A stretch of 64,000 bases of DNA from Paraburkholderia elongata. GTDB lineage: Bacteria > Pseudomonadota > Gammaproteobacteria > Burkholderiales > Burkholderiaceae. Position numbers and translations under genes: made by a program. Positions 44,152 through 53,451 of this stretch are shown here, piece by piece (the stretch's first letter is position 1; every line of letters starts with the position of its first letter). The stretch spans positions 1-64,000 of the forward strand of contig NZ_WOEZ01000284.1 of the NCBI RefSeq assembly GCF_013177735.1. The letters run 5' to 3'. A model generated the notes under the pieces. That model saw nothing but the letters and a program-made list of their open reading frames with translations, had not been told where the DNA came from and did no database searches.

Positions 44152-44820
44152 TTACTCGCTCGCAGACTCTGCGGGAAGCTCGTCGCTTCGCGCGGGTCGG
44201 CGTACGGCTCGCACCTTCCCGCTGTTTCCGCCCCCGCAGAAGAACTGATCGCCGCCATCGGCTTCAAGCCCCGACACGATCAGGCCGGGCGGCATCTCGA
44301 GGCTCTCCAGCACTTCCCCCGTACTAGGATCGACTCGCCTCAACTCGCTCGCTTCATCTTCCCAGGTGCCGTGCCAGAGCTCTCCGTTGCTCCAGGTGAC
44401 ACCGGTGACGAAGCGGTTGGACTCGATGGTGCGAAGAATCGCCCCTGTTTCGGGATCGACCTGATGGATCTTCCGGTCGCTATAGCGCCCCACCCAGAGC
44501 GTCCCTTCGGCCCACGCAAGCCCTGAGTTACCGCCACCGCCGGGCGCCGGAATCGTACCCAGTACGCGGCCGGTATCCGGATCGATCTTCTGGATGCGAT
44601 CGTCGGCGATCTGAAACAGGTGCTGGCCGTCGAAGGCCGTTCCTGCCCGCGCGGCGACATCGATCGAGCGCAGCGTTTCTCCGCTTGCCGGATCGAAGGC
44701 GGTCAGCTTGTCTCCGGTAGCAATCCAGACGTGCTGACCGTCATAGGTGACCCCACCAACGTTGTCGACACCCGGAAAGGGTCCATATTCACGCACGATT
44801 TTGGCGGCTGATCTATTCAT
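44152..44820 (-). CDS. Beta-propeller protein (glutamine cyclotransferase/Vgb-like)
   Basis: 222 residues, with at least five short propeller repeats of the type G-x-x-W-x-A...I-x-x-x-D-P-x-T-G. Examples are HVWIATGDKLTAFDPASGE, RIQKIDPDTG, LWVGRYSDRKIHQVDPETG and LRRVDPSTGE. No signal peptide is visible. The pattern resembles glutaminyl-peptide cyclotransferase-like and streptogramin-lyase-like propellers. It starts 13 bases after the upstream regulator gene and is probably co-transcribed with it. Confidence 0.75.
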   Translation of the reverse strand: MNRSAAKIVREYGPFPGVDNVGGVTYDGQHVWIATGDKLTAFDPASGETLRSIDVAARAGTAFDGQHLFQIADDRIQKIDPDTGRVLGTIPAPGGGGNSGLAWAEGTLWVGRYSDRKIHQVDPETGAILRTIESNRFVTGVTWSNGELWHGTWEDEASELRRVDPSTGEVLESLEMPPGLIVSGLEADGGDQFFCGGGNSGKVRAVRRPARSDELPAESASE

Positions 44821-44833
44821 GGTTCGATCCTAA

Positions 44834-46051
44834 TCACTCGGGTAGGGGAGCGGGGAGTAACAAAGTCGTCGTGAATCCGGGCATGGGCGGCGTCATCCAG
44901 CGTCGCGCCCGCCCGCGGCCGAACGATTGCACCTTGCCGGCTGCCGCCAGCGTGTCGAGTGCCCGCTGCATGGTGCGCTGGCTGGCGTCCAGCGCAATCG
45001 CGAGCGCCGAGCTCGACCACGACTCACCGTCGGCGAGGAAGGCGAGCACCATCGCATGCGGTTCTTCGACCGGCCGCGCGAGCACGACGACCTCGCTCGC
45101 GCCATGCGGCACCAGTGCAAAGCCCCGCTTCGTCGCGCTCACGCCGGCCAGCGTCCCAAGCAACGCGCGAAGCCGTCCGACTTCGACTCGCAGCCGCGCG
45201 CGATGCGATTCATCGGCGTGCTTGGTCCGGAATGCGCGCGCGATGAGTGCGTCCCTCGACACGTCTTCTGGCCACACTTCGGCCAGTGCGCGCGCGAGCG
45301 TGAACAATACCGGACGCCTCGCGAGCGGAACCACGATGTTTTCTTCACGTACGACATAACGGCACGCGTCCACGACGAGCGCCTTCGACGCCAGCAACGC
45401 CTCGACCTCCTCGAGCAGGAGGGGCCGTTCCTCGCCATGCGCAAGCAACCGCGCCGCGGGCGTGTTCAGCAAAAGGAGTGCGCTTTCGACCTCCGCCGTC
45501 AGCGACGGGATACCTGCATGGCGCGCGGCGCGCTCGGCCCTCGCGAGCGCAGCGCGCGCTGTTTTCGTCTGGAGGCGGCGCATCGCGATTCCAGCGACGA
45601 CCAGTTCGTGGGCGGCTCTCGGCGCGGGCGGGAAGGGCGCGGGATCGAGTTTGGCGAGCAGGTGCTCTGCTTCGTCGAGGCGCCCGATCAATAGCAGGCG
45701 GCGGACTTCGAGATACCGCGCATGCGCGGCGTTCAGCAGGTCACCGTGGGCTTCGAGCGTTGCCCGCGCGGCGTCGAGCGCCTTCGCGGGCCAGCCCAGA
45801 TCGCGCGAGGCGAGCGCGATTTCGGCTTCGGCGACCACACATCTCGCGCGGGCCACAGGCTCTTTCGGGCCGAAGGCGCGCGCCGCACTTCGCACCAGCG
45901 CTTTCGCTCGAACCAGATCGCCGAGCTGCGCCATCGCGATACCTCGCAGCGCGAGCGCAGGCGCGTCGTCACGCAAGGCGACGCGGTTCAGTGCGCCGAG
46001 CGGGTCGCCCGCCGCGAGCGCCCGCGCCGCGGCCGTCACTAGCGAGTCCAT
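44834..46051 (-). CDS. TPR/winged-helix transcription regulator, divergent from DUF899-DUF2182
   Basis: 405 residues. The first 200 are Ala/Leu/Arg helices of TPR type (VRAKALVRSAARAFGP, LDEAEHLLAKLDP). The middle contains a winged-helix element of the OmpR/BTAD sort (LRVEVGRLRALLGTLAGVSATKRGFAL), and the C-terminus holds a second HTH (WSSSALAIALDASQRTMQRALDTLAAAGKVQ). I infer a DNA-binding regulator. It is divergent from the DUF899-DUF2182 pair across 130 bases and precedes the propeller gene in its own operon. High arginine/alanine content and GC resemble transferred actinobacterial- or myxobacterial-like genes, but this is only an impression. Confidence 0.7.
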   Translation of the reverse strand: MDSLVTAAARALAAGDPLGALNRVALRDDAPALALRGIAMAQLGDLVRAKALVRSAARAFGPKEPVARARCVVAEAEIALASRDLGWPAKALDAARATLEAHGDLLNAAHARYLEVRRLLLIGRLDEAEHLLAKLDPAPFPPAPRAAHELVVAGIAMRRLQTKTARAALARAERAARHAGIPSLTAEVESALLLLNTPAARLLAHGEERPLLLEEVEALLASKALVVDACRYVVREENIVVPLARRPVLFTLARALAEVWPEDVSRDALIARAFRTKHADESHRARLRVEVGRLRALLGTLAGVSATKRGFALVPHGASEVVVLARPVEEPHAMVLAFLADGESWSSSALAIALDASQRTMQRALDTLAAAGKVQSFGRGRARRWMTPPMPGFTTTLLLPAPLPE

Positions 46052-46181
46052 GGTCGATTCGAATCACGCCACACTTGTCACTCCCACCGTTCGGGTGCCC
46101 GTGACTAATCTAGCACGACCACCAACCAGTAAGTCGTATCGGCAACTGAACGAACGACGAAGGACACCCAAGGAGGGAAGC

Positions 46182-46952
46182 ATGACCACGACACATACGA
46201 CCGGGACACGTGAAGAGTGGCTGGCCGCGCGGCTCGAACTGCTCAAGGCGGAGAAGGCGCTCACGCGGCAGAGCGACGCGCTGGCGCAGCAACGGCAGGC
46301 GCTGCCCTGGGTGCGAATCGACAAGGCCTACCGATTCGAAACCGATGCGGGAAGCGCCTCGCTGGCAGACCTCTTCAAAGGACGCTCGCAGCTCCTCGTG
46401 TACCACTTCATGTTCGGGCCCGACTACAAGGCGGGGTGCCCGTCGTGCTCGTCGATCGCGGATGGGTTCGAAGGCTTCGTCGTTCATCTGGCGAATCACG
46501 ACGTCACGCTTTCGGCGGTGTCGCGGGCGCCGCTCGAAAAGCTGCAGGCGTACCAGCGCCGGATGGGGTGGACGTTCCCCTGGGCGTCCTCGTACGGCAG
46601 CGACTTCAACTTCGACTTCAACATCGCCTTCACCGAGGCGCAACAGCGTGAAGGAAGCATTGAATACAACTACGAACGCGGCGGCCACGTGATGGACGAG
46701 ACACAGGTCGTCCCGGAGCCCGTCGCCCAGTTCGCGGCCACCTGCGGAACCGACGCGGCGACATTCACGCGCGATAGGCCGGGCATGAGCGCGTTCGTAC
46801 TCGAGGACGGTGTCGTCTATCACACGTATTCCACCTATGCGCGCGGCCTGGACGGCCTCTGGGGCATGTATCAGTGGCTCGACCGCACCCCGAAGGGTCG
46901 CAGCGAGACGGGTGTCTGGTGGAAGCGCCACGACGAGTACGAGAAGCGCTGA
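46182..46952 (+). CDS. DUF899 thioredoxin-like protein (first of two)
   Basis: The start is ATG 46182 behind a perfect AAGGAGGG; the same frame is open 240 codons further upstream but as an antisense shadow of the regulator. The 256-residue protein has the DUF899 marks: start REEWLAARLELLKAEKALTR, the thioredoxin-like core LVYHFMFGPDYKAGCPSCSS with a CxxC pair, VSRAPLEKLQAYQRRMGW, and the end YQWLDRTPKGR. Related proteins are sometimes called DithiolReductase-like; activity is unproven. It is followed by the DUF2182 gene after 5 bases. A second DUF899 gene lies 14 kb downstream, at 61181. Confidence 0.85.
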   Translation: MTTTHTTGTREEWLAARLELLKAEKALTRQSDALAQQRQALPWVRIDKAYRFETDAGSASLADLFKGRSQLLVYHFMFGPDYKAGCPSCSSIADGFEGFVVHLANHDVTLSAVSRAPLEKLQAYQRRMGWTFPWASSYGSDFNFDFNIAFTEAQQREGSIEYNYERGGHVMDETQVVPEPVAQFAATCGTDAATFTRDRPGMSAFVLEDGVVYHTYSTYARGLDGLWGMYQWLDRTPKGRSETGVWWKRHDEYEKR

Positions 46953-46957
46953 GCCTG

Positions 46958-47815
46958 ATGATGGAACACGTTAGCGCAACCGGAGGCCGGGAGATGCCGG
47001 GACGTCCGATCGACATGTTGGTTTCGCAGCGGGCGTTCTTCGCCGTCTCGGCGCTGCTCTTCGCCGTCAGCGCGGCGGTCACGATCGTTAGCGCCACGTC
47101 CATGTCGGCGATGGGCGAGATGGCGATGCCCGGCGGCTGGACGATGTCGACGGCGTGGATGCGGATGTGCGGACAGACGTGGCCTGGCCTCGCGGCGTCG
47201 TTTCTCGGCATGTGGATCGTGATGATGGTCGCGATGATGCTGCCATCTCTCGTCCCCATGCTGTGGCGCTATCGCCAGGCCGTCGGCGGGACAGGTGAAG
47301 CGCGTCTGGGCTGGCTGACGGTGCTAGTGGGCGTGGGGTACTTCCTCGTGTGGGCCGCGCTCGGCGTGGCCGTATTTCCGCTGGGCGTTGCGCTTGCGGC
47401 GCTGGAGATGGAGCTGCCGGCGCTGGCGCGCGCCGTTCCGATCGCGATCGGTGTAATCGTGCTGATCGCTGGGGCGCTGCAGTTCACCGAGTGGAAGGCA
47501 CGCCGTCTTGCCTGCTGCCGCGAGGCGCGGGGTCGCTGCTTGATGTTGCCTGCGTCGCCCGCCTTCCCCGCGGACGCTGCCGCGGCATGGCGGCACGGCT
47601 TGCGCCTCGGCCTTCACTGCAGCTACTGCTGTGCCGGATTGACCATGATCCTTCTTGTTGCCGGGGTCATGGATTTGCGCGTGATGGCTGTCGTGACGGC
47701 AGCTATCACCGTCGAACGTCTCGCCCCACATGGTGAGCGGGCGGCGCGCGTGATTGGGGCCGGCATCGTCGGCGGAGGGGTGTTGCTGATCGTGCGAGCG
47801 GTGGGATTGGGATGA
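46958..47815 (+). CDS. DUF2182 membrane protein
   Basis: From ATG 46958 the protein has 285 residues; the frame is open further upstream within DUF899. About seven membrane helices are visible. Family marks are MSTAWMRMCGQTW, the MWIVMMVAMMLPSLVPML helix and the Cys-rich LHCSYCCAGLTMILL near residue 225, for which metal binding has been suggested. It is co-transcribed with DUF899, five bases apart, so a shared redox or metal-related membrane function is plausible. It may also start at the next ATG (46961). Confidence 0.85.
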   Translation: MMEHVSATGGREMPGRPIDMLVSQRAFFAVSALLFAVSAAVTIVSATSMSAMGEMAMPGGWTMSTAWMRMCGQTWPGLAASFLGMWIVMMVAMMLPSLVPMLWRYRQAVGGTGEARLGWLTVLVGVGYFLVWAALGVAVFPLGVALAALEMELPALARAVPIAIGVIVLIAGALQFTEWKARRLACCREARGRCLMLPASPAFPADAAAAWRHGLRLGLHCSYCCAGLTMILLVAGVMDLRVMAVVTAAITVERLAPHGERAARVIGAGIVGGGVLLIVRAVGLG

Positions 47816-47838
47816 GGCGCCCGCCATCGCGATGACAA

Positions 47839-48843
47839 TCAGTCTGTCACGCCGCCGTAACTGCGTTGTCCCCGCAGACGCATGGCGATGCGGCCAAACG
47901 CACGCCATTGCTGTGCGATCAACCCGTCGCCGTAGGAGCGCCCTGCGCCGTGCGGTGCGGGCAACTGGTCACGAATGCCGGTCGGCTCGACGGTAGGGTT
48001 CCACGACGCAGTTCTGAACATCATGTCCCACCACGGAAACAGCACGCCGAAGTTACAGCCGTAGCGCGTGCCTTCATGGCCGTAGCCGACTGCGTGATGA
48101 CGCCGATGAAAAATCGGGCTCACGATCACGCGTTCGAGCAGCCATCCATACGGCAGGCGCGCGTTCACGTGCTGCACGCTCTGCATGAAGTTGCTGACCG
48201 CAACCAGCACGACGAACTGCGTCGGCTGCACGCCGATGAACAGCGAAATCGCGGCGAAGAACGCGGCCTGAACGATGTCGTCGAGAAAGTGATTGCGGTC
48301 GTCGTTCCACAACGACATCTGCTGCTGGCTGTGGTGCACGGCGTGCAGTTCCCACCACACGCCGAAGCGGTGCTGCCAGCGGTGATACCAGTACCCGAAG
48401 AAATCGAGCACGATCAGATAGATGAGGAACGACACAACCGGCTGATCGGTGACCCCCGGCCACAGCCCGTCGATGTCGATGTTCGGCACGTCGTAGATCG
48501 CCATCAGACTCTGCCAGTGATCGAACAGCGGCTGCAGCATGAAGAAGAACGCGATATTGATGATGCCGAGCTTGGTGATCCACGTGTAGATCACATCGGC
48601 TCGCAGCGCTTTTCGATCGGACCACGCCTCGATAGGCCGCAGCGCTTCCAGCGGCCGCAAGGCGATATACGTGATCAGTATTTCCAGCACGCCGATGATC
48701 ACCCAATAGAGTGCGTCGTAGGTGTCCTCGTCGTAGCCCATCAGGCCGAAGCGATAGAACAACGGCTGTACCACGTCGACGTACAGGAGTGTCTGCAACG
48801 CCGAGATGCCATTGTCGAGTTGCGCGACGATTTCGTGAATCAT
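47839..48843 (-). CDS. Sterol desaturase/fatty-acid hydroxylase-family membrane enzyme
   Basis: 334 residues with about five membrane helices and the di-iron histidine boxes of the family: HRWQHR (HxxxH type, near residue 156), HAVHHSQ (HxxHH type, near 168) and HRRHHAVGYGHEG. It is expected to hydroxylate or desaturate a lipid at the membrane surface; the substrate is unknown. Upstream on the same strand lies the YVTN propeller gene, 48 bases away, so the two may form an operon. It is convergent with the DUF2182 gene. Confidence 0.88.
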   Translation of the reverse strand: MIHEIVAQLDNGISALQTLLYVDVVQPLFYRFGLMGYDEDTYDALYWVIIGVLEILITYIALRPLEALRPIEAWSDRKALRADVIYTWITKLGIINIAFFFMLQPLFDHWQSLMAIYDVPNIDIDGLWPGVTDQPVVSFLIYLIVLDFFGYWYHRWQHRFGVWWELHAVHHSQQQMSLWNDDRNHFLDDIVQAAFFAAISLFIGVQPTQFVVLVAVSNFMQSVQHVNARLPYGWLLERVIVSPIFHRRHHAVGYGHEGTRYGCNFGVLFPWWDMMFRTASWNPTVEPTGIRDQLPAPHGAGRSYGDGLIAQQWRAFGRIAMRLRGQRSYGGVTD

Positions 48844-48891
48844 CGAAAACCTCTTGAAATTGCGGGTGCTGTCATCAAAACGAAAGCCTGT

Positions 48892-49902
48892 TCAGTCTGG
48901 ATTGGGCGCATACACGGGCGCACGGTTGGCAAAATACAAACCGTGCGGTGAGCGTCCGACCAAGATTGTGTCGATAAGTTTATGTGTCGTCAGATCAATG
49001 ATGCCGACGTGCCGCGAAAAGCGGAATGTGACCCACAGATAGCGACGATCCGCGGACAGTTCCATGTCGTCAGGCCCGGGCATGAGTCCGGTGATGTCGG
49101 CGGTCTTCGTCAGCGTGTTGTAATCGAGAATGCTGATCGTGCTTTCCACGCGGTTCGTGAGGGCCACGTGCTGGCCGTCGTCGAGGTTGCGGAAGTTGTG
49201 TGCGCCGCGCCCCGTCTGGATTCTTTTCACGACTTGTTGCTTGTGCCAATCGACCACGGCGACGTCGTCTTCGCCCGTCATGCCGATCAACAGATAGCGG
49301 TCGCCTGGCGTCATCCAGAGGCCGGCGGGCGTATTGCCCACATGCAGTTTCCACAGCACCGCCTGCGTCGCCAGATCGATCGCGGCAACTTCGCCTGTGT
49401 CTTGCAGCGTGACGAATACGGTCTTGCTATCGGACGAGAAGGTCATGTGACTCGGCGTCTTCGAAAGCGGGACGCGTTTGGCAAGAGTCATGTTCTGGCC
49501 GTCGTAGTGGTACACGTCGACGCGATCCAGTCGCAGGCCAGCGGTTACGAACCATTTGTGATCGGGCGAGAAACCGAGCTGATAGGGGTCTTCAATATCC
49601 TCGACCTTGCGCTGCACCTTGCCGGTGTGGGGATCGAGAAACATGAGATCGTTCGAGATCGAATCCGCGACGATGAGCGAGTGACCGTCGGGCGTAATCA
49701 TCAAATGATGCGGTTCCTTACCGGTCGGCTCCGTGCCGATGACCTTGTGCGTAGCGGGATCGATCAGCGTCAGTTGGGCTTCGCCGGAGTCGAGCACGAT
49801 GACGTTTTCGGTTGCCTGCGTCGGCATGGCCATGGTTAGCGAGCAGTAAGTTAGCGCGGCAAGCGCGCCGGCTTTTTTAATCGAAACGATAGAAATTGGC
49901 AT
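48892..49902 (-). CDS. Secreted YVTN-type beta-propeller protein
   Basis: From the ATG at 49902 the protein has 336 residues (a TTG 13 codons upstream is unlikely). A signal peptide (about 1-30, ending QATE) precedes seven propeller repeats of the type DPxTxKVxxTxxTGxxPHHLxxxPDGxxL. They include GEAQLTLIDPATHKVIG, DLMFLDPHTGKV and EVAAIDLATQAVL. It is related to cytochrome cd1-type and surface-layer propellers but has no haem motif. Probably periplasmic; precise role unknown. It precedes the sterol-desaturase-like gene on the same strand. Confidence 0.82.
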   Translation of the reverse strand: MPISIVSIKKAGALAALTYCSLTMAMPTQATENVIVLDSGEAQLTLIDPATHKVIGTEPTGKEPHHLMITPDGHSLIVADSISNDLMFLDPHTGKVQRKVEDIEDPYQLGFSPDHKWFVTAGLRLDRVDVYHYDGQNMTLAKRVPLSKTPSHMTFSSDSKTVFVTLQDTGEVAAIDLATQAVLWKLHVGNTPAGLWMTPGDRYLLIGMTGEDDVAVVDWHKQQVVKRIQTGRGAHNFRNLDDGQHVALTNRVESTISILDYNTLTKTADITGLMPGPDDMELSADRRYLWVTFRFSRHVGIIDLTTHKLIDTILVGRSPHGLYFANRAPVYAPNPD

Positions 49903-50154
49903 CTGAACGATAGACGGGCAGGAAACAATTTGGGGGAGCAATCATGGCCGCGGGCGCAAGAGGATTCAGCGCGCGTGGAGCGCGCTTATCCCGTAAATGC
50001 CTTAACGCGCCAGTTCGCTCGGTCGATGACACGCGGCACGGTGTTATTTATATGAAGGGTTCGACGATGGCTGAAGTCATGAAAAAAACGATCTGGCGCT
50101 ACTTCGTTCGAGCATGTCGAACCGCTCATTCATGCGCGACCGTAACACCGGCGC

Positions 50155-50907
50155 TCATTGCCCCGCACCAACCATCCGCTTCGATTTCGCCCGGCGCACG
50201 AGCATGTTCAGTGCCTCGACAAACGCGGAGAACGCCATGGCCGCGTAGATGTAAGCCTTCGGCACGTGTGAACCAAAACCCTCCGCGATTAGCGTCATGC
50301 CGATCACGAGCAGGAAACCGAGCGCGAGCATCACGATGGTCGGATTACGATCGATAAAGCGCGACAGCGGGCTGGCGGCGAACAGCATCACCGTGACCGC
50401 GGCAATCACGGCAACGAACATGATCGGCATGTGCTCGGTCATCCCGACCGCCGTGATGATGCTGTCGACCGAAAACACGATATCGAGCACCAGGATCTGT
50501 CCAATCGCGGCCATTGCGGTCAACTGCACTGTCGTGTTCGCCTTATCGCGTGCTTCTTCTGCATGGACGACGTTGTGGTGAATTTCACTCGTCGCCTTCC
50601 AGACGAGGAACAGGCCGCCACCGAGCAGGATCAGGTCGCGCCATGAAAACGCGTGGCCGAAGAACGTCACGGCGGGCGCGGTCAGTTGCGCAATCCAGGC
50701 GACGGTGCCGAGCAGGGCTAGCCGCAGCACGAGCGCGAGCATGATGCCCATGCGCTGCACGCGAGCGCGCTGTGCTTCCGGCAGCTTGTTGCTGAGGATC
50801 GAGATGAAGATCAGGTTGTCGATACCGAGCACGATTTCCATCACGACCAGCGTGAGAAGCGCCGCCCATGCGGCGGGGTCGGCAACGAGGATGAGTAAAG
50901 AGTCCAT
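50155..50907 (-). CDS. TerC-family integral membrane protein
   Basis: About 250 residues from ATG 50907 (a second ATG five codons upstream is possible). Seven membrane helices; the family marks are MEIVLGIDNLIFISIL, with the conserved acidic pair in the first helix, and DIVFSVDSIITAVGM in the middle. TerC/Alx proteins affect manganese or calcium homeostasis and insertion of metal-loaded exoenzymes. It is divergent from the NhaR-like regulator, 121 bases away. I looked for a manganese-responsive leader upstream and did not see one. Confidence 0.9.
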   Translation of the reverse strand: MDSLLILVADPAAWAALLTLVVMEIVLGIDNLIFISILSNKLPEAQRARVQRMGIMLALVLRLALLGTVAWIAQLTAPAVTFFGHAFSWRDLILLGGGLFLVWKATSEIHHNVVHAEEARDKANTTVQLTAMAAIGQILVLDIVFSVDSIITAVGMTEHMPIMFVAVIAAVTVMLFAASPLSRFIDRNPTIVMLALGFLLVIGMTLIAEGFGSHVPKAYIYAAMAFSAFVEALNMLVRRAKSKRMVGAGQ

Positions 50908-51028
50908 GGGGTCCGTAAGCAAAAGGTGACGGGTAACGTCGGGTTGCCGTCATCATCGCCGTCTTCATGGTTCGAATAAATCAGTGATAATCTGAGTGAC
51001 ATATCGTTTTTTTCGAAGTGTCACCAAC

Positions 51029-51910
51029 ATGCTCAACTACCGCCATCTCTACTACTTCTGGATCGTCGTGAAGGAGGGCGGCTTCGCGCGCGCGGCCGAG
51101 CGTCTCGACATGGCGGTTCAAACGATCAGCGCGCAGGTTCGCGAACTGGAAAAATCGATCGGGCGTCAGTTGCTGAAACCCGCAGGGCGCGGCGTCACGA
51201 TGACCGAAGCCGGCGAGACGGCATTCAATCGCGCGGAGCAGATTTTTCAGATTGGCGAGGCGCTGCTCGACGAGATGCACGAGACGGGCGGCGAACGTAT
51301 TGCGCGGCTCGCAGTGGGTCTTTCCGACGGTATCTCCAAGCTCGCCGCGCACGCGCTGCTGGCGCCGGTGCTCGATACGCCGTCGCTCAGGCTGCTATGT
51401 CACGAAGGCGAACATGCGCAACTGTTGTCCGAGCTCGCGCTCCATCGGCTCGATCTCGTCCTGGCGTGCCAGCCCGCGCCGCACAACGCGGACCTGCGCG
51501 TCGTGAGCCAGCGCCTCGTCGGTTCGCCGGTCGACTGGTATGGCCCCGCGGAGCTCATTCGCAAGTCCACCCGTGCCGGCTTTCCGCAGTGCCTGGCCGA
51601 TCTGCCCGTACTCCTGCCCACCGGGCACGGCGCGTTGCGCGCGCGGCTCGACCGGTGGTTCGAAGCCGAAGGGATCCGGCCGCGGATCGTTGGAGAATTC
51701 GAAGACAGCGCGCTGATGGCGGTGTTCGCTGCGCGTGGTCTCGGCGTGTTTCCGCTCGCAGAATTGGGCGCGGAGGACGTGGCGCTGCTGCGAGGGCTGC
51801 GCTGGCTCGGCCGGGCCGAAGGCGTGGTCGAAGAGATCCACGCAATCCGCTCGCGGCGCGGGCAACATCATGCGCTCGCTTCTCAGGTGGTCGCTGCCGT
51901 CCGTGCGTGA
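51029..51910 (+). CDS. NhaR-like LysR-family regulator
   Basis: From ATG 51029 the protein has 293 residues. The N-terminal HTH starts MLNYRHLYYFWIVVKEGGFARAAERL and continues AVQTISAQVRELEKSIG, the NhaR subgroup signature that replaces the usual LysR opening. The effector domain is of normal length. NhaR proteins respond to sodium or stress ions. It is divergent from terC, which it probably regulates. The nearby gap of 121 bases should hold both promoters. Confidence 0.88.
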   Translation: MLNYRHLYYFWIVVKEGGFARAAERLDMAVQTISAQVRELEKSIGRQLLKPAGRGVTMTEAGETAFNRAEQIFQIGEALLDEMHETGGERIARLAVGLSDGISKLAAHALLAPVLDTPSLRLLCHEGEHAQLLSELALHRLDLVLACQPAPHNADLRVVSQRLVGSPVDWYGPAELIRKSTRAGFPQCLADLPVLLPTGHGALRARLDRWFEAEGIRPRIVGEFEDSALMAVFAARGLGVFPLAELGAEDVALLRGLRWLGRAEGVVEEIHAIRSRRGQHHALASQVVAAVRA

Positions 51911-52009
51911 GCGCGCGGCGCGTCCGGCAGCGGGATGTGCCGGCTTGCGCAACACCCTATCGGATAAGATACGGCTCGCCGTATTTTCCGAATAGAAGGA
52001 GTGTTTTCA

Positions 52010-52342
52010 GTGATTCAACCGAGCAACGTGTTCAAGGATAACCTCGCCCAACTGCCTGCCATCGACGGTATCGAACGTATCGATCTGCTCGACGGCAAGG
52101 GCGCCGTGGTGGCAAGCATCGAGAACAAGCCGGGCAAGCAGGGCTCGCTGGCGGTGTACAACTATCTGCAGCAGGCCTTCGGCACGCTGGACGCCAAGGC
52201 GGCCGAACACGGCCTCGCAGTGTTCGCCGAGCATACGGCAGACGCGCGCAACCGCCCGGGTGCACACCCGAACGTCGACCATTTGCTCGCGATTGTGGCC
52301 GGTGGGGAAGCGTTGCGCATCGACGTTGTCGCAGCCGGCTGA
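52010..52342 (+). CDS. DUF2322 protein
   Basis: The start is GTG 52010 with AGAAGGAG at proper distance; an earlier GTG overlaps the ribosome site. The 110-residue product matches DUF2322: FKDNLAQLPAIDGIERIDLLD and the C-terminal ARNRPGAHPNVDHLLAI. Small, cytoplasmic, function unknown. It is an isolated gene between the NhaR-like regulator (99 bases) and the convergent LysR gene. Confidence 0.82.
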   Translation: MIQPSNVFKDNLAQLPAIDGIERIDLLDGKGAVVASIENKPGKQGSLAVYNYLQQAFGTLDAKAAEHGLAVFAEHTADARNRPGAHPNVDHLLAIVAGGEALRIDVVAAG

Positions 52343-52427
52343 GCGGGCCGCTGTTGCACGGCACGGCGTGGATCGCGTGACTCCGGTCCGCGCTGTAACC
52401 CGTACCGGTTCACCTTAACGTTCCGGC

Positions 52428-53339
52428 CTACGGATGAATACCTGAATCGTTGACGTCAAGAATAAAGTCAACGAATGCCCGCAGCGGAGCCGGCATATGC
52501 GTCCGGCTCGGGTAGTACAGAAACGGTCCCGTGAAGGATTGGCACCACTCATCGAGCACCGGTACGAGCGCGCCGCGCTCTATGGCCGGCCGAAGAAATT
52601 CATCGAACGAATAGACGATCCCCAGTCCCTCGATGGCCGCGCCTCTTTCCAGTTCGATCACGGAGGCGATCATCGGTCCGTTTGGCTCGATCCGCACGAT
52701 GTCGTCGCCCCGTCTGAACTCCCAGGTCGCGAGCACGCCGCTGTCGAAGCGGTGTCCGATACACGCGTGGTTCAGTAGTTCGCCCGGATGTTGCGGTACG
52801 CCACGGGCCGCGAGGTAGGACGGCGAAGCCGCCGCGACGAAATGTTGAACGCGTGGGCCGATCGGCACGGCGATCATGTCGCGCTCGAGGCGTTCGTCGT
52901 AGCGGATGCCGGCATCGAAGCCCGCCGCGAGGATATCGATGAACGTGTCGTTGGTCCCGACGTCAACCGTGATACCCGGGTGAGCGGCAAGGAAGCGGGA
53001 GAGGAGAGCGGGCAGGATTTCTCTTGCCGCGATCGATGGAACGTTCAACCTCAGCGTTCCAGTAGCGCTCTCACGAAAGAGGTTCACCGCATCCAGCGCG
53101 ATGGCGATTTCCCCGAACGCCGGCGCGAGCCGCTCGAAAAGACGCTGCCCTGCTTCCGTTGGCGTGACGCTGCGCGTCGTGCGGTTGAGCAGCCTGACGC
53201 CGAGTTGCTGTTCGAGCCTCCGAACCGCTTCGCTAAGCGATGAGGCCGACAGGTCGCTCGTCAGCGCCGCGGGGCGGAATCCGCGTGCCCGTGTGACGGC
53301 GACGAATGCTTTCAAATCGGAAAGATCGGGTTCCTGCAT
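52428..53339 (-). CDS. LysR-family regulator, divergent from the aldo/keto reductase
   Basis: 303 residues, a standard LysR of the AaeR/CrgA-type group: HTH with FVAVTRARGFRPAALTSDLSASSLSEAVRRLEQQLG, conserved TEAGQRL, then the effector domain with DVGTNDTFIDILAAGFDAGIRYDE. The divergent aldo/keto reductase gene begins 112 bases away and is its likely target, an arrangement frequent in this group. Confidence 0.9.
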   Translation of the reverse strand: MQEPDLSDLKAFVAVTRARGFRPAALTSDLSASSLSEAVRRLEQQLGVRLLNRTTRSVTPTEAGQRLFERLAPAFGEIAIALDAVNLFRESATGTLRLNVPSIAAREILPALLSRFLAAHPGITVDVGTNDTFIDILAAGFDAGIRYDERLERDMIAVPIGPRVQHFVAAASPSYLAARGVPQHPGELLNHACIGHRFDSGVLATWEFRRGDDIVRIEPNGPMIASVIELERGAAIEGLGIVYSFDEFLRPAIERGALVPVLDEWCQSFTGPFLYYPSRTHMPAPLRAFVDFILDVNDSGIHP

Positions 53340-53451
53340 TGTTCGCTTTTCCGCACGGGTTATCCAGATTGAGGTGGATTATCGCACGCCGGAAATCGGC
53401 CGATACTTCAGGTCAAGCGCCTTTCTTGCGGCGCAACTACCGAGGAACATC

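Noticed and set aside
47866..48951. Plus-strand frame of 361 codons opposite the sterol desaturase-like gene
   Set aside because: The minus strand carries the histidine boxes; the plus frame is a compositional shadow.
50106..50122. Terminator of terC at the GTTCGA-TCGAAC hairpin
   Set aside because: The arms are only 6 bp and the T-run on the minus strand lies about 17 bases away rather than directly after the stem.
50908..51028. Manganese-responsive riboswitch before terC
   Set aside because: The conserved junction elements of the yybP-ykoY type were not visible in the 120-base gap.
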